Shown piece by piece: positions 7,993-16,153 of a stretch of 64,000 nucleotides of DNA. The first letter of the stretch is position 1. The number at the start of each line of letters is the position of its first letter. Source of the DNA: Firm-13 sp037143795 (lineage in GTDB: Bacteria > Bacillota > Clostridia > Saccharofermentanales > Saccharofermentanaceae); assembly GCA_037143795.1 (NCBI GenBank), contig JBAWXZ010000012.1, positions 1 to 64,000 on the forward strand. The letters are read 5' to 3'. The position numbers and the translations under genes are program-made. The notes beneath the pieces were generated by a model. The model was not told the origin of the DNA and made no database searches. It saw only the letters and a program-made list of their open reading frames with translations.

Positions 7993-9165
7993 ATGTCAAG
8001 ATTTACAATCCCACGAAACATTTTCTATGGCAAAGGCAGTATGAATGAACTGGCTGATCTCAAAGGGTATTACCGTGCATTTATCGTCACCGGCGGCGTC
8101 ATCCCAAAGTTGGGACTGCTTTCTAAACTCGAAGATATACTGCGCAGGGGCGGGATGGAAACAGCGGCATTTATCGACGTCGAAAATGATCCGTCCATCG
8201 AAACCGTAATGGATGGTGCCAGGGAAATGCTCGCATTCAGACCGGATATCATCGTCGCCATTGGCGGCGGATCCTGCATCGATGCGGCAAAAGCCATGTG
8301 GGTTTTCTATGAGTATCCCGAACTCACCTTCGAAAAGATACTGGAAGACGGCGGCATACCTCCGCTGCGCAAAAAGGCGATACTGGCGGCAATACCTTCG
8401 ACTTCCGGGACCGGCAGCGAGGTCACTTCCTTCACAATCATTTCCGACCGTAAGGCAAAGATAAAATATCCGATCTCCAGCTACGATATTACTCCCGATA
8501 TTGCTGTTTTGGATGAGGAAATAACACAGACAATGCCGCCGTCGCTTGTTGCATATACAGGCATGGATGCACTGTGCCATGCTGTCGAGGCATACGTCGC
8601 CCTTGAGCGTTCCAATTTCACCAACCCGCTTGCCATACATGCTATAAACGTCATCAGCGGTTATTTGTGCGACAGTTTCGACGGGGACCTCACAGCACGC
8701 GGTGAAATGCATATTGCCCAGTGTCTTGCAGGAATGGCATTCACCAATGCCAAGCTTGGCATAACGCATTCGCTTGCCCATAAAATCGGCGGAGCTTATA
8801 ACATCCCCCACGGACTGTGCAATGCAATTCTCATGCCGTATGTAATTAAATATAACGCAAGGGACCGTTCTGCAATGCGCCACTACGCCAACATTGCACG
8901 GCGTCTGGGGCTGGACGGACAGCGTGAGATGAACCTCGTTAATTCGCTCGTATCTACGATCAAAAACATGTCGGAATACATGCAGCTGCCGACTAACCTC
9001 GCGGATGCGGGTATTAATGAATTCAAGTTCAACATGGACAAGGAATATGTGGCGCAGCAGGCATTCCTGGATGCCTGCACCGAGAGCAACCCCAGAAAGA
9101 CAAGTCCGGAGGACCTTCTTACCATTCTCGAGTGCGCTTATTACGGGAAACCGGTAATAATCTGA
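7993..9165 (+). CDS. Iron-containing alcohol dehydrogenase
   Basis: This 390-residue group III alcohol dehydrogenase reduces an aldehyde to an alcohol with NAD(P)H. The Rossmann motif GGGSCIDAAKA and the metal ligands in GMDALCHAVEAY (Asp, His), THSLAHKIGG and IPHG are present. Such enzymes recycle NAD+ in BMC pathways by reducing lactaldehyde, propionaldehyde or acetaldehyde. Here it would use the aldehyde released by the DERA-like aldolase. No N-terminal encapsulation helix is evident: the protein starts directly with SRFTIPRNIFYGKGS. A 71-base gap separates it from the isomerase gene. Confidence 0.9.
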   Translation: MSRFTIPRNIFYGKGSMNELADLKGYYRAFIVTGGVIPKLGLLSKLEDILRRGGMETAAFIDVENDPSIETVMDGAREMLAFRPDIIVAIGGGSCIDAAKAMWVFYEYPELTFEKILEDGGIPPLRKKAILAAIPSTSGTGSEVTSFTIISDRKAKIKYPISSYDITPDIAVLDEEITQTMPPSLVAYTGMDALCHAVEAYVALERSNFTNPLAIHAINVISGYLCDSFDGDLTARGEMHIAQCLAGMAFTNAKLGITHSLAHKIGGAYNIPHGLCNAILMPYVIKYNARDRSAMRHYANIARRLGLDGQREMNLVNSLVSTIKNMSEYMQLPTNLADAGINEFKFNMDKEYVAQQAFLDACTESNPRKTSPEDLLTILECAYYGKPVII

Positions 9166-9250
9166 TAAAAAGCTGTGTCAATGAGCGCAGTTACACCCGT
9201 CACATATATGTATAAATGCATGAATATATATAATTTCCTCCAGAATTGCT

Positions 9251-9286
9251 CCGGACTGCCATTAGTGGCATCCGGGGCAGTTTTTT
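9251..9286 (+). terminator. Intrinsic terminator ending the sugar/BMC operon
   Basis: A stem of CCGGACTGCCA with TGGCATCCGG (one bulged base) around a 4-base loop is followed within a few bases by TTTTTT at 9281-9286. It lies 86 bases after the iron ADH stop and separates the sugar genes from hypB. Confidence 0.8.
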
Positions 9287-9459
9287 GTGGAAAAACCAGA
9301 TAAGGAGAGGTGTTCCTGGGATTACACTGCAGTAAAAAAATATATATTTTAGTATATATTTACTTCTAAGATTTGGTGCTATAATCAGCTTTGTGTGATT
9401 GGGTTACAGCTTTTTTCATATGGGAAAGTGAATGATTTTCTGTCAAAACGGGGGATGAA

Positions 9460-10128
9460 ATGGACGAATATAAAATACTTGAAATAAAGAAGAGTGTTTT
9501 TGAAGACAATGACCGGCAGGCGGATTTGCTTAGGGAAGAGCTTAAAATAAATAAGGTTTTCTTATTGAATCTGATGTCTTCGCCGGGTTCAGGCAAAACA
9601 ACAACTGTTTTGCGGACAATTGAGTCACTGAAAAATGAAATGCGGATAGGCGTGCTGGAAGCTGACATAGACTCGGATGTCGACGCCTATGCAGTTGCGC
9701 AGACAAGTACAAAAGTAATCCAGCTGCATACCGGCGGTATGTGCCATCTTGATGCGGATATGACCAAACAGGGACTGGCCGGACTGGGAACGGAAGGCAT
9801 TGATTTTGTTATTCTGGAAAATGTAGGCAATTTGGTTTGTCCGGCGGAATTTGACACCGGTGCATCCAAAAACGCCATGATTTTAAGCGTGCCGGAAGGG
9901 GACGACAAACCGTTGAAATATCCTCTGATGTTTTCGATTTCGGATGTTCTGCTAATTAATAAGATTGATGCAATCGACTATTTTGATTTTGATATCGAGG
10001 CAGTCAAAGAACGCGTAACCAAATTGAATCCGGATATCAAAATCATTGCAATCTCCGCCAAGACAGGTGAGGGAATAGAAGAGTGGGTCAGCTGGATACG
10101 CGATGAAGTCAACAACTGGAATAGATAA
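9460..10128 (+). CDS. hypB: Hydrogenase nickel-incorporation GTPase HypB
   Basis: This 222-residue SIMIBI GTPase loads nickel into metalloenzymes. The Walker A loop SPGSGKTT is at residues 41-48. The G-domain metal site is intact: Cys-His in GGMCHLD and a second Cys in GNLVCPAEFD. The N-terminal CxxCGC site and histidine stretch of some HypB proteins are missing. NKID supplies the guanine-specificity motif. It is followed 37 bases later by an Fe-S flavoprotein and then HypA. No other hyp genes are in the window. A TATAAT at 9380-9385 is a possible -10 element of its own promoter. Confidence 0.95.
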   Translation: MDEYKILEIKKSVFEDNDRQADLLREELKINKVFLLNLMSSPGSGKTTTVLRTIESLKNEMRIGVLEADIDSDVDAYAVAQTSTKVIQLHTGGMCHLDADMTKQGLAGLGTEGIDFVILENVGNLVCPAEFDTGASKNAMILSVPEGDDKPLKYPLMFSISDVLLINKIDAIDYFDFDIEAVKERVTKLNPDIKIIAISAKTGEGIEEWVSWIRDEVNNWNR

Positions 10129-10165
10129 TATAATCACAATTAATTATTTTGGGGGAGGCAGACAA

Positions 10166-12862
10166 ATGGTTAAGGAGCGGGTACTTGATTATGCTAATAA
10201 AATCAGCAGGACAAAACGTGGTGCAAAGGATGAAATAAAGCCGGAATATCCTGAATATAGAATTCTCGAGCCGGTTGTTACGGATGAAATGGCAGAAGTG
10301 GGGCTTTGCCTTGAATTACGAAATCCCCTGAGTGCGTTGGAAATTGCTCCGCGGTGCGGTAAATCTGTAGAGGAAACATCCAAACTTCTGTGGGAGCTGG
10401 CACTCACCGGCGCTGCTTTTGTAAATAATATTGATGGTGTTGATAAGTATTGGCACGACATCTGGGTTCCGGGCCATATGGAAATGATGGCGAACAGCAG
10501 GGAGAACGTCAAAAAATTCCCGCAGATAGCGGAAGCTTTTGACGCCTACGGCAAAAGAAGAGGACCCGCAACAGCAGGAACTTTCCCGGTTGGCCTGGGT
10601 CCGATGCGTGTCATCCCTATTGAAAGGGCCATTGAGGGCGAGACCAGAAAAGCTTCCTACGAGGAAGTATCCATGTATCTGAATGAGAATGAAATATTTT
10701 CCGTATCCGATTGTTCCTGCCGGACCTCACGGGAAGCCATGGGGGAAGGCTGCGGTCATCTGAAGGAAGACATGTGCATTCAGATGGGTCATGCCGCCGA
10801 ATACTATATCCGTACAGGCAGGGGCCGCAAAATCACGCGTGAAGAAGCTTTTGTAATTATCAGAAAAGCAGAAGATAACGGGTTGATGCATCAGATACCG
10901 AATACGGACGGTCCCGGCAAAACGCACGCGATCTGCAACTGCTGCGGATGCGGGTGCTTTGCGTTAAGAATTGCCGAGATGTATGTGAATCCGGATATGG
11001 TGCGTTCCAACTATGTAGCGGAAGTTGACAGGGACAAATGTGTTGCATGCGGGGAATGTGTTGAGAACTGTCCGGTGAATGCACTCAAATTGGGTCAGAA
11101 AATCTGCGCAAAAACACCTGTTGCCGAGAAGAAACGCGATCTTCCCTTTGACACGGAATGGGGTCCGGACAAATGGAATCCCGACTACCGTATTAACAGA
11201 AAAGTTGTTCTCGATACCGGTACCAGTCCTTGTAAAGCAGAATGTCCGGCTCATATCGGCATTCAGGGCTATATCAAGCTCGCAGCCCAGGGTAAATATT
11301 CGGAGGCGCTGGAACTTATCAAGTATGAGAATCCCTTCCCGGCAGTATGCGGACGTGTCTGCCCCCGGTATTGTGAATCCGCCTGTACCAGAGGCGACGT
11401 TGACGACCCGATCGCGATAGATGAAATCAAGAAATTTATTGCCGAGCAGGATCTGCATTTGGAACATCGTTATGTCCCCAGGATAAAACATCAGTACGGA
11501 AAGAAAATTGCTGTTGTCGGTGCCGGGCCTGCCGGCCTTACCTGTGCATATTTCCTTGCTGTTGACGGGTATAAAGTAACTGTATTTGAAAAACAAAAAG
11601 CTCTTGGCGGTATGCTGACATTCGGAATTCCTTCTTTCCGTCTTGGAAAAGATGTTGTTAATGCAGAAATTGAAATTTTAAAGGAATTGGGTGTGGAGTT
11701 CATGACCGGTGTTGAAGTCGGCCGGGACTTAAGTCTCAAAGATCTGCGGGGCCGTGGATTCGAGGCATTCTATCTTGGAATCGGTGCCCAGGCAGGAAGG
11801 AAACTCGGGATTGAAGGCGAAGATGCGCAAGGTGCCCTGACAGGCGTTGATTTCCTGCGCAGCGTTAATCTTGATGAAGCGGTCACACTGGAAGGACCGA
11901 CGATTGTAATTGGCGGCGGAAACGTGGCAATTGATGTCGCCCGTACTGCAGTTCGCGCCGGTTCATCTCAAGTAGATATGTATTGTCTTGAAAACAGGCA
12001 GGAAATGCCGTCCCTGGAAGAAGAAATTGAAGAAGCATTGTCAGAAGACATTGTTATTAACAACTCATGGGGACCCAGGAAGATCGTCGTAGAAAATGGA
12101 CGGGTTGTTGGTGTGGAATTCAAGAAATGCATTTCCGTCTTTGATGAAAACAAGAGGTTCAGTCCCAAGTTCGATGAGAACGAAACGAAAATCGTCAAGA
12201 CAGACAATGTCCTGATTTCCGTTGGTCAGGCAATTGACTGGGGTACCCTGGCTGCAGACAGCAAAATAGAAATCAACCCCAACAAGACAGTCAAAGCAGA
12301 TCCGGTTACATTCCAGACAGGTGAGCCCGATGTATTCGCCGGCGGAGATGCGCTCATAGGTCCCAAGTTTGCTATCGATGCCATTGCGATGGGCAAAGAA
12401 GCTGCCATCTCTATCCATCGTTATGTGCAGCCCGGACAAAGCCTGATTCTCGGACGTACGAACAGGGATTACCGCCCGCTTGATAAGGAAGACCTTGATC
12501 TTACAGGATATGACCGCCTGCCAAGACAAAAAGCAAACCATGTCGACGGAAATACGTCCAAAGATACTTTCAGGGATCTGCGCACTACTTTTACGCCGGA
12601 ACAGGTGCAGAAGGAGACTGAACGCTGTCTTAGCTGCGGAGCGACATCCGTGGATGCATTCATGTGCGTGGGCTGCGGTTCCTGTACTACCAAATGCAAA
12701 TTTGACGCAATCAAACTGGTAAGAAAGTATGACAGCTCCGGTGTAGAACTTCGTGAAATGAAGCCGCTGGTTGTAAAATACATAATAAAACGTAAAGTGA
12801 GAATAGCAGTCAAAAAAATAACCGGGCCGCTGGTTTCAGTATTCAGCAGAAACAAGGTCTGA
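10166..12862 (+). CDS. Fe-S / FAD / NAD(P) oxidoreductase, GltD/NfnB-like with extra Fe-S domains
   Basis: This 898-residue cytoplasmic oxidoreductase has an N-terminal module of about 250 residues with a Cys-rich CNCCGCGCF segment. A ferredoxin-type CVACGECVENCP (near 290-301) and the Fe-S entry domain of GltD-like proteins (SPCKAECPAH near 352) follow. The FAD-binding VVGAGPAGLTC is near 450 and the NAD(P)-binding VIGGGNVAID near 582. A C-terminal Cys cluster (CLSCGA...CVGCGSCTTKC) lies near 822-845. ATG 10166 has a GGGGGAGG site at 10151-10157. Such proteins move electrons between NAD(P)H and ferredoxin-like partners. Its position between hypB and hypA links it to a nickel enzyme or a hydrogenase. 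The partner is not in the window. Confidence 0.85.
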   Translation: MVKERVLDYANKISRTKRGAKDEIKPEYPEYRILEPVVTDEMAEVGLCLELRNPLSALEIAPRCGKSVEETSKLLWELALTGAAFVNNIDGVDKYWHDIWVPGHMEMMANSRENVKKFPQIAEAFDAYGKRRGPATAGTFPVGLGPMRVIPIERAIEGETRKASYEEVSMYLNENEIFSVSDCSCRTSREAMGEGCGHLKEDMCIQMGHAAEYYIRTGRGRKITREEAFVIIRKAEDNGLMHQIPNTDGPGKTHAICNCCGCGCFALRIAEMYVNPDMVRSNYVAEVDRDKCVACGECVENCPVNALKLGQKICAKTPVAEKKRDLPFDTEWGPDKWNPDYRINRKVVLDTGTSPCKAECPAHIGIQGYIKLAAQGKYSEALELIKYENPFPAVCGRVCPRYCESACTRGDVDDPIAIDEIKKFIAEQDLHLEHRYVPRIKHQYGKKIAVVGAGPAGLTCAYFLAVDGYKVTVFEKQKALGGMLTFGIPSFRLGKDVVNAEIEILKELGVEFMTGVEVGRDLSLKDLRGRGFEAFYLGIGAQAGRKLGIEGEDAQGALTGVDFLRSVNLDEAVTLEGPTIVIGGGNVAIDVARTAVRAGSSQVDMYCLENRQEMPSLEEEIEEALSEDIVINNSWGPRKIVVENGRVVGVEFKKCISVFDENKRFSPKFDENETKIVKTDNVLISVGQAIDWGTLAADSKIEINPNKTVKADPVTFQTGEPDVFAGGDALIGPKFAIDAIAMGKEAAISIHRYVQPGQSLILGRTNRDYRPLDKEDLDLTGYDRLPRQKANHVDGNTSKDTFRDLRTTFTPEQVQKETERCLSCGATSVDAFMCVGCGSCTTKCKFDAIKLVRKYDSSGVELREMKPLVVKYIIKRKVRIAVKKITGPLVSVFSRNKV

Positions 12863-12896
12863 ACCTGATTCGCTGATTTTTATAAATGCATATGTC

Positions 12897-12928
12897 GGGG
12901 GACCGGGCCGCTGGAATACCGGTTCCCC
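12897..12928 (+). repeat. Stem-loop between the oxidoreductase and hypA
   Basis: GGGGGACCGG at 12897-12906 pairs with CCGGTTCCCC at 12919-12928, with one G-U pair. Only a weak TTTAT follows. It may be a partial terminator or mRNA-stability element that lowers hypA expression relative to the upstream gene. Confidence 0.5.
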
Positions 12929-12960
12929 GGCTTTATCATCGACAAGCGGGGTATGTTATA

Positions 12961-13302
12961 TTGCACGAATTAGGCGTTATTATTAATGTCATCAATACAG
13001 TTGAAGAATTCGCCCGGAAAAATGGAGTGACCAAAATTGATACTTTGGTACTTCAGATCGGCGAACTCTCATCGATTATTCCAAGATATGTTGAAGCCTG
13101 TTACCCGGCGGCCGTTGACGGTACAATCATGCAGGATACCAAGCTTAATATTGAAATATTACCGGGTAATGCAATCTGTAAAAAGTGCGGCAAAGTATTT
13201 AATCTCATTTCAAATAGGAACATATGCCCCACATGCGCAAGCAAAGATTGGGAACTGCTGTCCGGAAAAGAGTTTATGATTAAGGAAATAATAGCCTGTT
13301 GA
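12961..13302 (+). CDS. hypA: Hydrogenase nickel-insertion protein HypA (TTG start)
   Basis: This 113-residue metallochaperone delivers nickel together with HypB. Starting at TTG 12961 yields Met-His-Glu-Leu, the obligatory HypA N-terminus whose Met1-His2 binds nickel. A GCGGGG site lies about 9 bases upstream. Longer in-frame starts, for example ATG 12886, would bury His2 and are rejected. The C-terminal zinc site has two CxxC pairs (CKKC and CPTC). The length equals the family norm. It probably works with HypB, and the zinc and nickel sites are complete. Confidence 0.92.
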   Translation: MHELGVIINVINTVEEFARKNGVTKIDTLVLQIGELSSIIPRYVEACYPAAVDGTIMQDTKLNIEILPGNAICKKCGKVFNLISNRNICPTCASKDWELLSGKEFMIKEIIAC

Positions 13303-13314
13303 ATCGGGTTTTCT

Positions 13315-14457
13315 TTACCAGGGCCTGCGCGCAACAACAAAATTTTTCTCCCAGAAGGAAGAAAAGCATGAGCGCTGAACGACCTTGCCGTTCGAGGAGG
13401 ATGCATCAATCATTTCGCCGTTGCCGATATATATCCCGGTATGCCCGACTGTTTTACCGTTTGTATGGAAGAACAGGATATCTCCTATCTGCAGATCATC
13501 CATCGATGTAATCTTCTCCCAGTCATCTACCTGGGAATATCCGGCTGCGTTATAGCGTCCGCGCGATGAGCCGGCCTGCTGCAGGCAGTAATATACCAGT
13601 CCGGAGCAATCGAAAGAATTTGGTCCCACATTGCCCGCAATATATGGATCCCCAAGCTGATTGGCTGCAACGTCAAGGAAAGTCTGGATGTTGGCGTATC
13701 TGATCGCCTCTTTAACTTTTGTAGCACTTTCTACTGCATTGGGTGAATAGATAAGGGAGAGAGTCTGTTCTCCGGTCTTGCCGTCGACAGAAAGGCCGTT
13801 TCTCTCCTGGAAGGCTGTTACTGCTGCGACTGTCTCCGTACCATAATATCCTGTCGCATTATCCAGGTATCCAAGGTCAATCAGCTGCCTTTGAAGACTG
13901 TCGACATCAGAACCGACCGTACCTTTGAGAAGTGTATATTTTTTGGCTGCGTCCGAATAGAGCAGGTCAAGTGTAGCGGGACCCGCGATACCGTCCTGGG
14001 CCAGTTCGTGCTGCCTTTGGAATAGCTCCACCGCATATTCGGTTGCAGGACCGTAACGCTGGGTCGACTCATCAAGATCCAGGAAATTCAGCTCCATTAA
14101 TCTTTCCTGAAGCTGCTGTACCCGCTCATTCTCGTCGCCCTGCTTCAAAGTCGGGTCAGGTGTGGGTGTGGGAGTAGGCGTGGGCTCAGGAGTTGGAATT
14201 GCTGTTGGAGTTGAGGCAGGTTCGGAAATACTGGTTTGTGTATTAAGTGAAGCGGCAAGTGTATCGCTGTTTGATTTCTGTGCTGCAGCCATAATTTTTG
14301 GCAGCGAGAAAGCAAGCACCATCATAACGATGAGTACAGAAACAAATCCAAATAAGAAGAAACGGCTTTTCATTTTTTTCATCAGATAAATTTCAATAAT
14401 CTGGTAATATTTTCTTATATTCCGGACGACCGGATTATTCAGGATTTTTTTATTCAT
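13315..14457 (-). CDS. Membrane-anchored peptidoglycan hydrolase: two PG-binding domains plus NlpC/P60
   Basis: This is a 380-residue cell-wall protein. A short cytoplasmic N-terminus and one transmembrane helix (about residues 33-55) are followed by a Ser/Thr-rich and Pro-Thr repeat linker (about 80-103). Two PG_binding_1 repeats follow (GDENERVQQLQERL and GSDVDSLQRQLIDLGYL). The C-terminal NlpC/P60 peptidase has its nucleophile in NSFDCSGLVY and its histidine in VGHTGIYIG. It should cleave peptide stems in peptidoglycan. An AAGGAAGG site precedes the chosen start. It converges with hypA, leaving 12 bases between them with no clear terminator. Confidence 0.92.
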   Translation of the reverse strand: MNKKILNNPVVRNIRKYYQIIEIYLMKKMKSRFFLFGFVSVLIVMMVLAFSLPKIMAAAQKSNSDTLAASLNTQTSISEPASTPTAIPTPEPTPTPTPTPDPTLKQGDENERVQQLQERLMELNFLDLDESTQRYGPATEYAVELFQRQHELAQDGIAGPATLDLLYSDAAKKYTLLKGTVGSDVDSLQRQLIDLGYLDNATGYYGTETVAAVTAFQERNGLSVDGKTGEQTLSLIYSPNAVESATKVKEAIRYANIQTFLDVAANQLGDPYIAGNVGPNSFDCSGLVYYCLQQAGSSRGRYNAAGYSQVDDWEKITSMDDLQIGDILFFHTNGKTVGHTGIYIGNGEMIDASSSNGKVVQRSCFSSFWEKNFVVARRPW

Positions 14458-14729
14458 CGGAACCTTCCTTGTTCTTTTTGCTTTTTGCTTATTTGAATAT
14501 TGTTTCAGAGGTTAAGGACTGCGAGCATACACATTAAAATTATAATACATGTATATTGATTTTTTATAACGCAACTATTAAGACTCTAAGAATAACCGGA
14601 AAAACCATATCTATTAAGAAAATTGTTTATTTCACGATTTCAGCACGATTTATTCTATGTTTTGCCTGCTCAAAAAGGGTGTTATGGTTAATGGGCAAGT
14701 AAATATTATAGAATAAAGGGGTACTTCAT

Positions 14730-15803
14730 ATGAAAGCTGCATTGTGGTATAAACAGAAAGATATAAGAGTCGAGGACGTAATGGAGCCTCAGGTAAATGA
14801 CGACACTGTAAAAATCAAAGTAAAATGGTGCGGGATTTGCGGAAGCGATCTGCATGAATATCTGGCCGGACCCATTTTTATACCGGTTGACCATCCTCAT
14901 CCCATTACCGGTGAAAAAGCGCCTGTTATCATGGGGCATGAGTTCTCCGGTGAAGTCGTTGATATCGGCAAAAATGTTACGAATGTCAAATTCAGCGACA
15001 GGGTGGTTGTGGAGCCGATGGACGTCTGCGGTAAATGTCCGGCCTGCCTTAGCGGCAAATACAATCTCTGTTCTTCGCTCGGTTTTCACGGACTTGCGGG
15101 CGGGGGCGGCGGGTTCTCGGAATATATGACATTCCTGTCCAGATTTGTCCACAAAATTCCCGATACTTTAAGCTTTGAGAAAGCTGCTCTCATTGAGCCT
15201 ATGTCAGTTGCGCTCCATTCGCTGCGCGTAGGCAGCTTTGTGATAGGCCAAAGTGCGATAGTAACCGGAGCAGGCCCGATTGGCCTGGCAACAATCGAAT
15301 GCCTGAAGGCTGCCGGCGCAAAACTGGTTATTGTTATTCAAAGAAAATCCATACGCCAGAAATATGCGCTGAACGCAGGCGCCGACGTTGTGCTCGACCC
15401 CGGTAAAGATGACGTCGTTGCAGAAATAAAGAAAATGACCGGGGGCGTAGGCGCGGACATCGCTTTTGAAACAACCGGCTCCGAACAATGCTATGAGTTG
15501 GCACTTGAAGGAATCTCGTTTGCGGGCACACTGGTCGTAACCAGTATATGGGAAGGCAAAATCAAATATAACCCCAATTCGATTGTCCTCAGCGAGAAAA
15601 AAATCATCGGCAGCATCTGCTACTGCAATGATTTTCCTTCTACGATTGCAATGATGGCAGACAACAGGATTAAAGCTGACGGATATATCACTAAGAAAAT
15701 CTATATAGACGACATAATAAAAGAAGGCTTTGAAACACTGACCGGCCCGGAAAAGAAGTCCCAGGTTAAAATAATCGTAACACCGGAGAGATCCTTACTG
15801 TAA
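14730..15803 (+). CDS. bdhA: Zinc-dependent (R,R)-butanediol dehydrogenase family protein
   Basis: This 357-residue medium-chain dehydrogenase is expected to interconvert acetoin and 2,3-butanediol with NAD(H). The catalytic zinc site is in WCGICGSDLHEY and GHEFSGEV. The structural-zinc loop is Cys-rich (CGKCPACLSGKYNLC). The nucleotide loop is GAGPIGL. It follows the pattern I remember for Bacillus BdhA closely, including GPIFIPVD and GLAGGGGGFSEY. It is monocistronic, with its own terminator. Sorbitol or threonine dehydrogenase activity is the main alternative within this family. Confidence 0.85.
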   Translation: MKAALWYKQKDIRVEDVMEPQVNDDTVKIKVKWCGICGSDLHEYLAGPIFIPVDHPHPITGEKAPVIMGHEFSGEVVDIGKNVTNVKFSDRVVVEPMDVCGKCPACLSGKYNLCSSLGFHGLAGGGGGFSEYMTFLSRFVHKIPDTLSFEKAALIEPMSVALHSLRVGSFVIGQSAIVTGAGPIGLATIECLKAAGAKLVIVIQRKSIRQKYALNAGADVVLDPGKDDVVAEIKKMTGGVGADIAFETTGSEQCYELALEGISFAGTLVVTSIWEGKIKYNPNSIVLSEKKIIGSICYCNDFPSTIAMMADNRIKADGYITKKIYIDDIIKEGFETLTGPEKKSQVKIIVTPERSLL

Positions 15804-15821
15804 GTATTCCAATCAACCCAC

Positions 15822-15886
15822 TAAGTGCCCTTGCATTTGTGCTGACGTTCAGTCGGATTAACACAAGTTCAGGGGTGCTTTTTTTG
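15822..15886 (+). terminator. Intrinsic terminator after the butanediol dehydrogenase gene
   Basis: An imperfect stem pairs AAGTGCCCTTGCATTTGTG with CACAAGTTCAGGGGTGCTT and runs straight into seven or more T residues near 15879-15885. It lies about 20 bases after the stop codon. Confidence 0.7.
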
Positions 15887-16153
15887 TGCGATCAATCACA
15901 AAAGGTAATAATATTTCACACTTATTTGCCCTATTATTCATGCATACCTAACTCAAAGGCAACATATTAATTTGACATAATAATAACGAAATATTTTTAA
16001 TTTCAACAGTATGAATTTTAGGATCAAGAATAACTGCAAAAGCTTCAGGCCATTTCTTAAAGCATTGTTTGTGATATTTGAAAACATTTATCAATAACGA
16101 ATGATATTAATTTATATTGATATATGTAAAAAGAAATCTGGGAGGTTCAAGAA
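15887..16153 (+). other. AT-rich intergenic region upstream of the ABC/PASTA operon
   Basis: No gene is seen here. TTGACA occurs at 15972-15977, but no good -10 hexamer lies 16-18 bases downstream. The next 150 bases are very AT-rich and probably contain the real promoter of the permease operon. A GGGAGG ribosome site closes the region. Confidence 0.4.

Noticed and set aside
7996..8883. A 295-codon minus-strand frame opposite the iron ADH gene
   Set aside because: It is the complement of a clear alcohol dehydrogenase with intact metal-site motifs, and the frame has no recognisable domain.
12886..12960. Upstream extension of hypA starting at ATG 12886
   Set aside because: The extension crosses a stem-loop and would bury the Met-His-Glu nickel-binding N-terminus, which begins exactly at TTG 12961.
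15972..15977. TTGACA as a -35 box for the ABC/PASTA operon
   Set aside because: No acceptable -10 hexamer is found at 16-18 bases spacing. Mentioned in the intergenic entry only.
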